In this document: positions 26,736-38,900 of the stretch, piece after piece
Layout of the letters: each line of letters starts with the position of its first letter
Numbering within the stretch: the first letter of the stretch is position 1
DNA from: Geobacter sp. SVR
GTDB taxonomy: Bacteria; Desulfobacterota; Desulfuromonadia; Geobacterales; Pseudopelobacteraceae
Direction of reading: 5' to 3'
Length of the DNA stretch: 64,000 nt
Assembly (NCBI RefSeq): GCF_016865365.1
Contig: NZ_AP024469.1
Coordinates: forward strand, 1,293,001 to 1,357,000
Made by a program: the position numbers and the translations under genes
Notes under the pieces: generated by a model
Database searches by the model: none
What the model was told of the DNA's origin: nothing
The model's input: the letters and a program-made list of their open reading frames with translations, nothing else

Positions 26736-27095
26736 TCATCCCAGCCAGGCGTACGCTTCGTTCAACCGGCCGCTGGCAAAGTATTTCACCGGTGCGCGCC
26801 GGAAACCTGCCCCGGCGAACATCAGCATTCTGGTTTCCCATTTCGGATCCCCGACAATGGCGATTTTGGCGATTTTGTCGCCGTGCTCGATGAAAAAGCT
26901 CATGTCGTTCCAGGCTTCATCCCCCACCCAACCGCGGAAATCCGATTCGATAACCACCAGCACCCGGGCATTCTCCTGGGGGCCGAACCGTTTCATGGCG
27001 GCAGCCTGAATGCCGTCCATCTCTTCCTTGAGCAGGCCTCCGGAGATGTTCACCACCAGGATGCCGCTCGACTCCTGCCGAACCGTTGCGCCCAT
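26736..27095 (-). CDS. SpoIIAA-like/STAS-fold small protein
   Basis: 119 aa. ATG 27095 is preceded by AAAGGAGTGTGT, favouring it over the longer frame from 27134. The sequence fits the SpoIIAA-like family (PF11964): a beta strand GILVVNISGGLLKEEM, then RVLVVIESDFRGW, and DKIAKIAIVGDPKWETRM followed by FASGRLNEAYAWL. It is soluble with no signal peptide. Family members have the STAS/CRAL-TRIO-like fold and unknown ligands; many lie near stress or transport genes. It lies 75 bp upstream of the GH65 fusion gene on the same strand and may be co-transcribed. Confidence 0.75.
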   Translation of the reverse strand: MGATVRQESSGILVVNISGGLLKEEMDGIQAAAMKRFGPQENARVLVVIESDFRGWVGDEAWNDMSFFIEHGDKIAKIAIVGDPKWETRMLMFAGAGFRRAPVKYFASGRLNEAYAWLG

Positions 27096-27315
27096 ACACA
27101 CTCCTTTCACTCCGCAATTGCCTGAGCCTGCCATACGCCCCTGCGTGCGGTGACGGTGGCCGGGTGCTCGAGGGTAGCTTTACCAGATTCATGCCCAATG
27201 GCCGAATGTGGGTATGCCGATGTAACATGTTAAAAGGGCGGGGTAATTGGCGGGGTCGGACAGGCGGCAGCAGCGGCTGGGGTGGCCGAAAAGTCGGAAT
27301 ATCGCCCTGGGGGCG

Positions 27316-28629
27316 CTATTTCGTCTCAAAACCAGACACCGCAATCCGCGAGCTGCCGAGCCCCTGAGCGTCGGGCACGCGTGCAAGGGCCAGGTCCTCG
27401 GGCAGGACGTAGTGTTTTTCGATGGTGCGATCCAGAAGGTGCAGTTCCTCCAGCAAGGCGGCATGGCGATGTTCCGGCAGGGCCCGGATCAGGTCTTCCC
27501 CCATTGCGCGCAGCCGCCGCGCGATTTGAATGCTGCCTGCGCCGCAATGGCGTATTTCCGTGAACGCCAGCTTCACGAAGTCCTGCCAGTCCGGCGCCCG
27601 GAAGACGACCCGCAGCTCACCGTTCTTGTCGGTAATCTCGCTGCCCTGCAGGTGCCGGGAGCCCGCCTGGAACAGCATGCGGTGAAGCTGGTCTATGGAA
27701 AGGCTGGCCGTGGTGGGATCGTTGATGGCCGGAGACAGCGCCTTGAGCGCAATATCGACCAGAATGCGCAGAGCAAAGGTCGGATCCTGTTCAAGGGTCC
27801 GTTCGGTCCCGAAGGCGACCGCCCCCTGCAACGAATGATCGACGAGTGAGCAGGCCTCGTCATACAGCCGGAACAGAGGTTCATGCTCGGCAATGAAATC
27901 CCCCACGTAGGGAACGAATTCCACGAAGCCGTTCATACGCTGCATACGTGCCGCCAGCACCTCGAGATCCACGGCGAGTACGATGCCGGGGGAACCGCGA
28001 TGGTGAACGGTCCGGCAGGGAAGGACGCTCCAGTGGCGCGCAGGGGAGGGAGGACCGGAGGTGGGGAGAGGGTAGACGCTCCTGATGACCGCCAGCCCAT
28101 CCTGGCCAATGCGGTGGACGATGCTGACCGGCCGCATCATCCGCGCCGCATAATCAATCAGGTAGAGGAAAACCACCACGGAGAGCGCGCCGAGCACGCC
28201 CGAGATCAACGTCTGGAACTGGTGGACCGTGGTGTCCATCTGGTTCAGCGTTCTCAGGCTGAAGAGCAGCGTGAAGACGAAGCAGCCGACCGAGTACCTG
28301 ATGGCATTGTCCCTGAGCAGGGTCGTGGCGATGATCCGCGGGGTGTACTGGCCGCTCGCCACCTGGATCGCCACGAGCAGCGAGCCGAAGGTGAACACGA
28401 GGAACGAGATGCTGATGGTTACTATTGTCTCAAGCAGCGCCCGTGCCCCGGGGATGCCAAGGTCCAGCAGCCCTTTCGACTGGTCAATAAATCCGGAGGC
28501 CACGAGCCGGTTACCCAGTGCCTCCGTCAGGCGCGACCCGATGATTTCGAATAGCAGGGCGATAACCGGCACAACCCACAGCGCCGATCTGATGTAGCTT
28601 TTGAAGCTGTACCACCTGCTCCAGAGCAT
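27316..28629 (-). CDS. DUF2254 integral membrane protein
   Basis: 437 aa; GAGGAGCGGCA precedes ATG 28629. Four membrane segments occupy the N-terminal third (about residues 15-32, 63-88, 107-125, 137-160), with the family motif VASGQYTPRIIATTLLRD between them. The C-terminal two-thirds is soluble and includes FVPYVGDFIAEHEPLFRLYD, RTLEQDPTFALRILVDIALKALSPAINDP and a terminal helical region. This matches DUF2254 (PF10011), a conserved family of unknown function. It is flanked upstream by an AGGTTGTT element that starts 14 bp before its start codon. Confidence 0.88.
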   Translation of the reverse strand: MLWSRWYSFKSYIRSALWVVPVIALLFEIIGSRLTEALGNRLVASGFIDQSKGLLDLGIPGARALLETIVTISISFLVFTFGSLLVAIQVASGQYTPRIIATTLLRDNAIRYSVGCFVFTLLFSLRTLNQMDTTVHQFQTLISGVLGALSVVVFLYLIDYAARMMRPVSIVHRIGQDGLAVIRSVYPLPTSGPPSPARHWSVLPCRTVHHRGSPGIVLAVDLEVLAARMQRMNGFVEFVPYVGDFIAEHEPLFRLYDEACSLVDHSLQGAVAFGTERTLEQDPTFALRILVDIALKALSPAINDPTTASLSIDQLHRMLFQAGSRHLQGSEITDKNGELRVVFRAPDWQDFVKLAFTEIRHCGAGSIQIARRLRAMGEDLIRALPEHRHAALLEELHLLDRTIEKHYVLPEDLALARVPDAQGLGSSRIAVSGFETK

Positions 28630-28643
28630 TGCCGCTCCTCAGA

Positions 28644-28842
28644 AGGTTGTTGAAAAACGGGCATCTCGCCGCCGTCCTCGTCAGCCACCTTGTGCCTTCT
28701 GCCTCAGCCCTCTCCCTATCCCTCCCCCAGAGGGGGAGGGCATTCAGTTTCCTCTCCCTTCGGGAGAGGGTGGCCAAAGGCCGGGTGAGGGCCTCCGCGG
28801 GGCTTCCTGCGGGTGCGACGATCTGCCCATTTTTGAACAACC
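28644..28842. repeat. MITE-like AGGTTGTT element, copy B (long form)
   Basis: 199 bp with the same ends as copy A but a longer centre containing two hairpins: CCCTCCCCC-AGA-GGGGGAGGG and CCTCTCCC-TTC-GGGAGAGG. It is almost the same length as copy C once the IS is removed (200 bp). Confidence 0.8.
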
Positions 28843-28875
28843 CGAACTCTTAAATAATATTCGTAAAACAGCCTT

Positions 28876-28893
28876 CTCCCCCTGCGAGGGAGG
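28876..28893 (-). terminator. Possible terminator after GAPDH
   Basis: On the minus strand CTCCC / GGGAG arms form a short hairpin directly after the GAPDH stop, followed by AAGGCTGTTTTACG. The stem is short and the U-run weak, so this is tentative. Confidence 0.3.
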
Positions 28894-28895
28894 AG

Positions 28896-31004
<2,109 letters not shown>

Positions 31005-31078
31005 TCAGACGATGATTTTCATGGGGTCCCGTATGGGTGAAAAAATTGAGATTCACGCTTCTCTGAGGCGACGAATGG

Positions 31079-32407
31079 TTATCTGAAGGCCAGCGCGATG
31101 CCGATGCCGGCCAGCACGGCAACAGTGGTTGCAATCAGCCCCGGCAGCATGAAGGAATGATTGAAGACGAACCGGCCGATGCGGGTCGTGCCGCTCCGGT
31201 CGAAATTGATGGCGGCGATGATGGTGCCGTAGGTCGGCAGAAAGAAATAGCCGTTCACTGCCGGCCACATGGCGATCAGGAAGGCCGGACTGATGGCCAG
31301 GCCGATGCCGAGCGGCATCAGGGCCCGGGTCGTGGCCGCCTGGCTGAACAGGAGCACCGAGGCGAAGAAGAGGCCGAAGGCGAAGAGGATGGGATAGTGC
31401 TTGCAGATGTCGCCGATGCCGCCGATGATGACCGCTTCATTTCCCTTGATGAAGGTGTCCCCCAGCCAGGCCAGGCCGAAGATACCGATGACCGCGGTCA
31501 GTCCCGACTGTGCCACATCGGTTTTGACTACCTTGGCCACCGGCGCATCGGTGATCAGTAGTGAGACCGCCCCGATGGAAAGCATGATGATCTGGATGCA
31601 GAGGGGCATCGGTATCGTCGTCATCCTGCCGCTGACCGGCACCTTGGGGATCAGGGAGGGAAAGAGCCCCGACACAACGATGAAGGCCGCTCCACCCAGA
31701 AACAGAAGAGCACTCAGCCGGGCGCCGGGGGGAAGCTCCCTCTTCAGGACCTCTCCGCCGAGGCCTGCGGGGGGTTGGACCTCGCCAGCCAGGAGGCGGC
31801 GCTGGTACTCGGGGTCCTCCGCCAGCGGCACCCCGACCCGGGTCTGGACCAAAGCCGCCACGATGACCCCTGCCAGGGTGCCGCCCATGGAAATTGCCAT
31901 GATGGTCGGCAGGCCGATGCCCAGGGGAGCGAACAGGGCGATCATCGCCGCCGTTGCCGCCGAAACCGGGCTCGCGGTAATCGCCTGCTGCGAGGCGATG
32001 GATGATACGGCCATGGGGCGTTCGGGCCGGATGCCGTTCTCGTAGGCCACCTCGTACATGATCGGCAGCAGCGGGTAGAAGATATGGCCGGTGCCGGCGC
32101 CAAAGGTGAAGAAGTAGGAGACGAGCGGCGCCACGATGGTGATCTGTCGGGGATTCCGGCGGATGATCCTCTCGGCGATGCCCACCAGATAATCGATGCC
32201 GCCGGCCGCCTCCATGACTGAAGCGGCCATGACCACCGCCAGGATGATCAGTATCACGTCCACCGGCGGCGCCGTGGGAGCCAGGCCGAAAAATGTGGTC
32301 AGCACGAAGATGCCCACGCCCCCCCAGAGCCCGAGGCCGACCCCGCCGGCCCGGCTGCCTATGAAGATGGCGGCGAGCACCACGCAAAACTCCAGTACGA
32401 TCTTCAT
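31079..32407 (-). CDS. dcu: Anaerobic C4-dicarboxylate transporter (DcuA/DcuB family)
   Basis: 442 aa from ATG 32407; a GTG two codons upstream (32413) is better spaced to the AGGAGG, so 444 aa is possible. About ten to twelve membrane segments fill the chain. Family motifs: FIGSRAGGVGLGLWGG near the start, APPVDVILIILAVVMAA, IIRRNPRQITIVAPLVSY, FTFGAGTGHIFYPLLPI, and NGIRPERPMAVSSIASQQ. Dcu proteins exchange fumarate for succinate or take up aspartate in anaerobic growth. Succinate/fumarate exchange fits a fumarate-respiring deltaproteobacterium. The gene follows a cytidylate-kinase-like gene by 90 bp. Confidence 0.9.
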   Translation of the reverse strand: MKIVLEFCVVLAAIFIGSRAGGVGLGLWGGVGIFVLTTFFGLAPTAPPVDVILIILAVVMAASVMEAAGGIDYLVGIAERIIRRNPRQITIVAPLVSYFFTFGAGTGHIFYPLLPIMYEVAYENGIRPERPMAVSSIASQQAITASPVSAATAAMIALFAPLGIGLPTIMAISMGGTLAGVIVAALVQTRVGVPLAEDPEYQRRLLAGEVQPPAGLGGEVLKRELPPGARLSALLFLGGAAFIVVSGLFPSLIPKVPVSGRMTTIPMPLCIQIIMLSIGAVSLLITDAPVAKVVKTDVAQSGLTAVIGIFGLAWLGDTFIKGNEAVIIGGIGDICKHYPILFAFGLFFASVLLFSQAATTRALMPLGIGLAISPAFLIAMWPAVNGYFFLPTYGTIIAAINFDRSGTTRIGRFVFNHSFMLPGLIATTVAVLAGIGIALAFR

Positions 32408-32497
32408 ACCCACGTGGCACCTCCTGTACCGGAGCATTGCAGCCGCTTTGCCGGAGGGAGCGGGCGGCACGCGCCACCCCCCGCCGCCATGGCGCCG

Positions 32498-33196
32498 CTA
32501 TTCGAGCCTCTTGAAAACCACGTCGGCAATGGTGGCGGCAATCTGCCGGTTCCTGATCTTGCCGTTGTTGAAGATCGCATGGTAGTAAAGAGGATCCTGC
32601 TCGTCCGCGTCCAGGAGTTTGCGGATGACCTTCTCCCGCTCCTTCTGTTTGTCCACCACGACGATCTCCGCCTCCTGTTTCGAAATCTGCATGCGGCGGG
32701 CTATGGAGCGTACCCTGAACTCCTGCTCGGCGATCAGCCGGAAATGGTAGCAGTTCCGCATGGACTGGGTAATGATGGCCGCGCCCAGGCCGACGAAAAT
32801 CGCATTGCCTGCGGTGGCGATCATCACCACCTGCTCGCACAGGAGCCGGTAGTAATCCGAATCGGTTTTCCAGTGCGGGGAAAGTGTGGCGAACATGTCG
32901 TCCAGCCAGCGGGGCTTGTGCCCCAGGGAGAGCATTACGTCAGAGGATATGTGATGCTCCTTGGCCACTGCATCCAGGAGAGATATGTCCGCCAGGAGCC
33001 ACTGCTCGCCGGTGGTCTTCTCCGCCAGCTTCACCAGTTCCTCGGCCACCGGGAAGGCCTCGCAGCCGAACTCCCGGGACAAGGTGACGGTCGGCTTGGT
33101 CGGGGCGCCCGCCGGATATGTCCTGGCACGGCCGCTGAGTTCGTGGTATGCCCTCAGCCTCTGTTCAACCGATGGGGTCAGCACTGTTGCAGGCAT
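32498..33196 (-). CDS. Cytidylate-kinase-like protein
   Basis: 232 aa; CAAGGAGGCCTGTC precedes ATG 33196. The N-terminal part has TVTLSREFGCEAFPVAEELVKLA, the opening of the cytidylate kinase-like family (PF13189), where the strand is followed by SREFG in place of a canonical P-loop. Further on NAIFVGLGAAIITQ and HFRLIAEQEFRVRSIARRMQISKQEAE match the kinase lid region (Arg-rich, with KQEAE). The protein ends with PLYYHAIFNNGKI typical of that family (YDLVINT in true kinases). The family has no proven substrate. The proximity to Dcu could hint at phosphorylation-linked control, but nothing in the sequence shows it. Confidence 0.78.
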   Translation of the reverse strand: MPATVLTPSVEQRLRAYHELSGRARTYPAGAPTKPTVTLSREFGCEAFPVAEELVKLAEKTTGEQWLLADISLLDAVAKEHHISSDVMLSLGHKPRWLDDMFATLSPHWKTDSDYYRLLCEQVVMIATAGNAIFVGLGAAIITQSMRNCYHFRLIAEQEFRVRSIARRMQISKQEAEIVVVDKQKEREKVIRKLLDADEQDPLYYHAIFNNGKIRNRQIAATIADVVFKRLE

Positions 33197-33262
33197 GACA
33201 GGCCTCCTTGGGCGCGCGATGTGCGCCCCGTTTTTTCAATTATCCCCGGTAATCGGGCCGGG

Positions 33263-34243
33263 TCAAGCCGGCACGTTCCCTCGCAGTTCCTCTCCCGAGA
33301 GGGCCACCAGCGTCACCACCAGGCTGCGTCCTTCGGCGTTGTAGAGCTCGTTGAGCCTCAGTTCCGGCGCGTCGGCAGCGGCTTCGCTGCGCTTGATTCC
33401 CATGCGGTCGACGAAGATCGTTTCGCTTTCTGCCCGGAGGTATTCAGCGGGCTGTCCCAGCACATCGGTGACCGCCTCCAGGTAGGCCTCGAACACATGA
33501 TCATCCCCCCCCAGCTCCAGCAGTTGCTCCTCGATGCGGGCCAGCCGCTCCTCCACAGTCGGCGCGTCCAGTTTCTCCCCCTGCTCGGCCAAATCGAATC
33601 CCCAGTTCCCCCGCTTCAGCAGGTTGAGCTTGGCCTGCAGCAGTGCGCGCCGGCGCTCCAGGTCGCTGCGTACCCCCTTCAGGACGGTCAGGCGTCTGAG
33701 CGCCAGGCTGAGCAGGTGGTCGTAGGCCCGCCGCTTGAGCAGTTGGCGCGTTTCCTCTTCACTGGCCGCCGGATCCAGGAAGCGATGGCCGTCGAAGCTG
33801 ACCGTCACCTGGGGGACATCATGAATGACGATATCGCCGGACAGTCCGGCACCCAGAATGACCTTCTCCTGCTTCTCCACCGCCAAAAGGGCCACCACCC
33901 GGGGGGAGTATCCCTCCGGCCCCTGAAGGAAGCCGGCCAGGCCGGGGTCGTCCGCAATGGCCTTCCTCATGTGGATGGCAGAGATGAAAAAGCTCCTGAT
34001 GGCGGGGGCCTCTTCGGTCACTCCCAGGCCCACCGGCGTCGGGGGGGGCAGTGCATCCACCAGCGCCACCACGTGATCGATGGCCCTGAGCACCGCCGAC
34101 CGCAGCTTTTTCCTGTAGCCGGAAACGGCCCGCAGTTGCGGGTCAGTTGCATCCACGGCCCGCTCCAGGGCCTCCCTGACGAGCGACTCAGGATATCCCC
34201 CCTGGTCGGCGCTGCCGAAGATGGATTGCAGGAACCGCAGCAT
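33263..34243 (-). CDS. Unrecognised conserved-looking soluble protein
   Basis: 326 aa. ATG 34243 is preceded by GGGGGCAGC; a longer frame starts at 34267. There is no signal peptide or membrane segment. The N-terminal half is mostly helical (ALERAVDATDPQLRAVSGYRKK, split, then AVLRAIDHVVALVDALPPP). A beta-rich centre around VVALLAVEKQEKVILGAG and VTVSFDGHRFLDP follows, then a long charged coiled coil (RRLTVLKGVRSDLERRRALL and VEERLARIEEQLLELGG). The C-terminus ends AELRLNELYNAEGRSLV-like. I do not recognise a family. It is 66 bp upstream of the cytidylate-kinase-like gene and probably shares its transcript. Confidence 0.7.
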   Translation of the reverse strand: MLRFLQSIFGSADQGGYPESLVREALERAVDATDPQLRAVSGYRKKLRSAVLRAIDHVVALVDALPPPTPVGLGVTEEAPAIRSFFISAIHMRKAIADDPGLAGFLQGPEGYSPRVVALLAVEKQEKVILGAGLSGDIVIHDVPQVTVSFDGHRFLDPAASEEETRQLLKRRAYDHLLSLALRRLTVLKGVRSDLERRRALLQAKLNLLKRGNWGFDLAEQGEKLDAPTVEERLARIEEQLLELGGDDHVFEAYLEAVTDVLGQPAEYLRAESETIFVDRMGIKRSEAAADAPELRLNELYNAEGRSLVVTLVALSGEELRGNVPA

Positions 34244-34274
34244 GCTGCCCCCTTTCCCGAAAAGCATTTGCTAT

Positions 34275-34498
34275 AGAGAACACAGAGTTCATAAAAAAAC
34301 TGACAACCAAAGCCTTGGAACGCAGATAAAATCTGAAAACGGCTGGATAAAAACGGATTTCAAAAACAAAAATGGGTTGATCAGCCTTTATCCATTCAAT
34401 CCGCCTTTTCCGCGTTCCATTACCTTTGACTTTTCCTGTTTGGTTCCGGCTATGCCGGCTTAGGTTTCCTCTGTGTTCTCTGTGCCCTCTGTGGCTGG
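34275..34498. repeat. CACAGAG-family inverted repeat (copy c)
   Basis: About 224 bp. The left side reads AGAGAACACAGAGTTCAT and the right side CCTCTGTGTTCTCTGTG, followed by CCCTCTGTGGC. Inner arms also pair: GGAACGC at about 34318 with GCGTTCC at about 34413. Between them is GATAAAATCTGAAAACGG and related AT-rich sequence. It occupies the whole gap between the 326-aa protein gene and the RND outer-membrane gene. Confidence 0.65.
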
Positions 34499-34523
34499 CA
34501 GACTTTATGGTTCCTGTTCTGGC

Positions 34524-35975
34524 TCATTTCTGACTCGTGGTCTGCGGTGGGGTTACCGGTTGGCCGCCTGCTCCGGTCAGCTTGTCCGCCTCCGTTACCC
34601 AGCCCCCACCCATGGCCTTGTACAGGTTGACGTAGGAGACCAGCAGCGATGCCCGCAGCTGGGTGAGGTTGAGTTCTGAGGGGAATAACTGCTGCTGGGC
34701 GTTGAGGACCGTGAGGTAGGCCGCGTAACCCTCGTCGTACAGCAGTCTGGCCAGGCGCTCGTATTCCCGGTTGGCCGCCACCAGCCGTTCCTGGGCCTGG
34801 ATCTGGCCGATCAGCTTCTCGCGGATGATCAGCGCATTCTCCACATCGGCAAAGGCCCCCTGAATGGCCGCCTCGTAGCCGATCAGCGCTGCCTGTTCGG
34901 CCGCTTCGGCCTGCCGCACCTGGCCCGAGATCGCTCCAGCGGTGAAGATGGGCCCGGTGAACGATCCGGCAAAGCTCCAGATCCTGGACGGGCCCTGGAA
35001 GAGATCGGAGAGGTGAGTGCTCTCGAAGCCGAAGGAACCGGTCAGGGAGATGGTCGGGAAGTAGAGTGCCCTGGCCGCGCCGATGCGGGCGTTGGCGGCA
35101 ATCAGGTTCTGCTCGGCCTGGAGCAGGTCCGGCCGGCGCTCCAGGAGCTGCGAAGGCAGACCGGACGGAACGGCGGGGAAGCCGAACTCGGTGATCGCTT
35201 TTCCTCGCGGGATGGGGCCGGGGTTGCGCCCCAGGAGAATCGACAGGGCGTTTTCGGTCTGTACGATCTGCGATTCGAACTGGGGGATCAGGGCCGCTGC
35301 GGTTTCGTACTGGGTCAGGGCCTGTTCCACGACCATCCGGGAGATCAGTCCGTACTGGAACTGCAGCTCGTACAGCTTGACAGAATCCTGATAGGTAACC
35401 AGATCGCGCCGGGCAATGGCCAGCTGCTCGTCCAGCCCGCGCAGTTGCATGTAGGTGCCCGCCACCGAAGAGACCAGGGTCAGGATCGCACCGCGCCGCG
35501 CCTCCCCGGAGGCGAGCAGTTCTGCCCGGGCTGCCTCGGTGAGGCGTCTGGTGCGCCCCCACAGGTCCAGCTCCCAATTGACACCGCCGAACAGCTGCAG
35601 GGTGGTGAATGGATTGGAGATCCCCGGAGTGGCTGTGACGCCATTTTCACTGATGCGCTGCCGGGAGGCATTACCTCCGTAGGTCACCTGGGGGAAAAGT
35701 GGGGCGCGGGTCTGGGTGAGCACGCCGGCGGCCGCCTCGATGTTGGCGGCGGCAATCCTGACGCTCTTGTTGTTGGCCAGGGCCTCGGCAATCAGCCCGT
35801 CAAGCACCGGGTCCTGGAAACGCCGCCACCACTCGGTATCGGAGGCCTCCTCGGCTTCCTTGGACTGGTACTGGAAGCTCAACGGTATGTCCAGGGGGGG
35901 GCGTTTGTAATCGGGGCCGATCATGCAGCCCCCGGTGCACAATGCCAGCAGGGTTGTCGCGAGAGCTCTACGCAT
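34524..35975 (-). CDS. RND efflux outer-membrane lipoprotein (NodT/OprM type)
   Basis: 483 aa. The signal peptide ends in the lipobox LCTGGC, lipidated Cys at position 17, followed by MIGPDYKRPPLDIP, the usual OprM-type start. Two outer-membrane efflux (OEP) repeats follow (about 65-250 and 275-460), with SLTGSFGFES and NLYKAMGGGW near the second. The C-terminus has a Gly/Pro/Thr tail. It would form the trimeric channel across the outer membrane. The ATG lies 8 bp inside the end of the RND pump gene, showing an operon with coupled translation: periplasmic adaptor, pump, channel in order. Confidence 0.92.
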   Translation of the reverse strand: MRRALATTLLALCTGGCMIGPDYKRPPLDIPLSFQYQSKEAEEASDTEWWRRFQDPVLDGLIAEALANNKSVRIAAANIEAAAGVLTQTRAPLFPQVTYGGNASRQRISENGVTATPGISNPFTTLQLFGGVNWELDLWGRTRRLTEAARAELLASGEARRGAILTLVSSVAGTYMQLRGLDEQLAIARRDLVTYQDSVKLYELQFQYGLISRMVVEQALTQYETAAALIPQFESQIVQTENALSILLGRNPGPIPRGKAITEFGFPAVPSGLPSQLLERRPDLLQAEQNLIAANARIGAARALYFPTISLTGSFGFESTHLSDLFQGPSRIWSFAGSFTGPIFTAGAISGQVRQAEAAEQAALIGYEAAIQGAFADVENALIIREKLIGQIQAQERLVAANREYERLARLLYDEGYAAYLTVLNAQQQLFPSELNLTQLRASLLVSYVNLYKAMGGGWVTEADKLTGAGGQPVTPPQTTSQK

Positions 35976-38900
35976 GGCGGTCCCCCTCTTCTATCGCGAC
36001 ATGTTCCGTGGGCGCACCCCCGTGCCCGGCAACCGCTCCCCCTGGCGGCACATGGCCGCCGGCATCCTTGCGGTGCCCCAGCTTTTCCACCACGTAGAAA
36101 GTGACCGGGATCAGGAAAATGGCAATGAAGGAGGCGGCCAGCATGCCGCCGATGACGGTGATGCCCATGACCTGGCGGGAGATGGCGCCCGCGCCGCTGG
36201 CAATGGCCAACGGCACGCAGCCGAGGATGAAGGCGAAGGAGGTCATCAGGATCGGCCTCAGGCGCAGGCGTGCTCCTTCCAGGGTGGCGTCCGCCAGGGG
36301 CTTGCCCTTCTCGTATTCCAGCTTGGCGAACTCCACGATCAGGATGGCGTTCTTGGCTGCCAGGCCGATCAGCATGACCAGGCCGATCTGGGCATAGATG
36401 TTGTTCTCGAAGGAGCGGAACAGCAGGCCTGCAAAAGCTCCGGCCACGGCCACCGGAGTCCCCAGGAGCACCGAGAAGGGGAGCGACCAGCTTTCGTACT
36501 GGGCTGCCAGGATCAGGAAGACGCACAGAAACGAGAAGGCGAAGATCGCCATCGGCGATATCCCCTTCTGGGCCTTCTGTTCCTGAAACGACATGCCGCT
36601 GTAGTCGAAGCCCATCTCCCGCGGCATGGTCTGGGCAAAGACCTCTTCCAGAGCCTTCATGGCCTGGGCCGAGCTGACCCCCGCGGCCGCCGTGGCGTTG
36701 ATCTGGGCCGAGCGGTAGAGGTTGTAGCGCATGGTGAATTCAGGGCCGACCAGGCTGTGGGTCGAGGTCAGCGCCGCCAGCGGCACCGCCTGTCCTTCGC
36801 TGTTGCGCACATAGAACTGGCCGATGTTCTCGATATTTGTACGGTAATCCCCCTCGGCCTGGAGGAATACCTGCCACTGCCGGCCAAACTTGTTGAAGTA
36901 GTTGATGAAGCCGCTCCCCATGAAGCATTGCAGGACCTTGTAGACATCGGCCACATTAACCCCCTGCTTCAGGGCCTTGTCCCGGTCGACATCGACGAAG
37001 AGCTGCGGTACGGTCGGCGTGAAGGTCGTGGTGACCCGGGAAAATTCGGGACGCTTTGCGGCAGCTTCCAGAAACTTCTGCACGTTCTCCGCGAGGAAGG
37101 CGACATCCTTGCCGGCCCGGTCCTGCAGAATGAAGGTCACCCCTCCGGAGGTGCCGACCCCCATGATGGCCGGCGGCGGGAAGGCAAAACCGACGGCTCC
37201 CGGCAGTCCCGCCATCTTGCGGGAGATGGAGGCCTTGATCGCCTCGTACTTCTCTTCCGGCTTCTCCCGTTTGGCCCATTCCTCCAGGGAAATGAAGAAG
37301 AAGGCGCTGTAGGTGTTCTGTACCTGGCTCAGCATGCTGTAGCCGATGATCGACGAAACGTATTTGACCCCCGGGGTCTTCATGATGAGCTCTTCGGCCT
37401 GCCGGGCGACCTCGCTGGTGCGCTGCAGCGAGGAGGCATTGGGCAGCTGGATGCCGGCAAAGATGAAGCCCTGGTCCTCATCGGGGAGGAAGCCGGTTGG
37501 AATGCTCTTGCCGGCTATCCCGGCCAGGACCGTCACGGCAAGCAGCAGGAGCAGGCTGGTCTTGCTCTTCCTGATGGCCATGCCGCAGAGGGATACGTAG
37601 CCGTTGGTGGCCCGGCCGAAGACCCGGTTGAACCAGTCGTAGAACTTCTGCAGCGGGCCGGTCCCCCGTTTCTTGGGCTTCAGCAGCAGAGCGCAGAGGG
37701 CAGGGGAGAGGGAAAGGGCGTTGAAGGCGGAGAAGATGACCGACACGGCAATGGTGACCGCGAACTGCTGGTAGAGCTGGCCGGTGATCCCGGGTATGAA
37801 AGCGGTCGGCACGAAGACTGCCGCCAGGATGATGGCGATGGCGATGACCGGACCCGATACCTCCTCCATGGCCTTCAACGAGGCATCCCTGGGCGAGAGG
37901 CCATGCTCGATGTGGTGCTCCACCGCCTCGACCACAACAATGGCATCGTCCACAACCAGGCCGATGGCCAGCACGATGCCGAAGAGCGAAAGGGTGTTGA
38001 TGGAAAAGCCGAGCAGCGGGAAGAGCACGAAGGTGCCCACCAGCGAAACCGGCACCGCCAGCAGCGGAATCAGTGTTGCCCGCCATCCCTGCAGAAAGAT
38101 GAAGACCACCAGGATCACCAGTACCAGTGCCTCGACAAAGGTGTGCTCGATCTCCTTCATTCCTTCGGTCACGGCCAGGGTGGTGTCCAGCGCCACGGTG
38201 TAGTCCAGGTCCGGAGGGAAACGCTGCTTGAGATCGGCCATCAGTTTCTTGGTGCCTTCGGCCGCATCCAGCGCGTTGGTTCCCGGCATCTGGTAGAGGG
38301 CGATCAGCGCGCAGGGTTTGCCGTTCAGCCTTCCTTCCAGGTTGTAGGTCTGTGCCCCCAGCTCGATGCGGGCCACGTCCCTGACCCGCACGATGGAGCC
38401 GTTCGGGTTGGCGCGCACCACGATGTCGCCGAACTCCTGTTCGCTCTGCAGGCGTCCCTGGGAGCGCACGGAATAGGTGAATTCCTGCCCCTTGGGCACC
38501 GGCTGGGCCCCGACCTGCCCGGAGGGGTTGACCGTGTTCTGGGCCTTGACCGCATTCATGATCTCCGGGATGGTGATGTTGAGCTTGGCCAGCTGGTCGG
38601 GCCTGACCCACAGCCGCATGGCGTATTGCCCGGCGCCGAAGACGGTGACACTGGCGATCCCCTTGATGCGGGTCATCTGGTCGTTGATGTTGATGTAGCT
38701 GTAGTTGGCGAGGAAGATGTTGTCGTAGGTGCCGTTGGGGGAGTAGAGGGCGAACATGATCAGCGGTGACGAGGTGGATTTCGCCACCGTAACTCCGTAG
38801 TCGACCACGTCCCGCGGCAGCTGGGGCTCGGCCTGTCCTTCGCGCATCTGGGCCAGGATCTGGTCGGTGTTGGCGTTGGTCCCCAGCTCGAAGTAGTTGT

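Noticed and set aside
28681-28800. CRISPR-like alternation of short GC-rich repeats
   Set aside because: These are two self-complementary hairpins inside one AGGTTGTT element, not direct repeats with unique spacers.
35923-38769. 948-aa open frame on the plus strand
   Set aside because: Antisense to the RND pump; no signal, domain or start signal.
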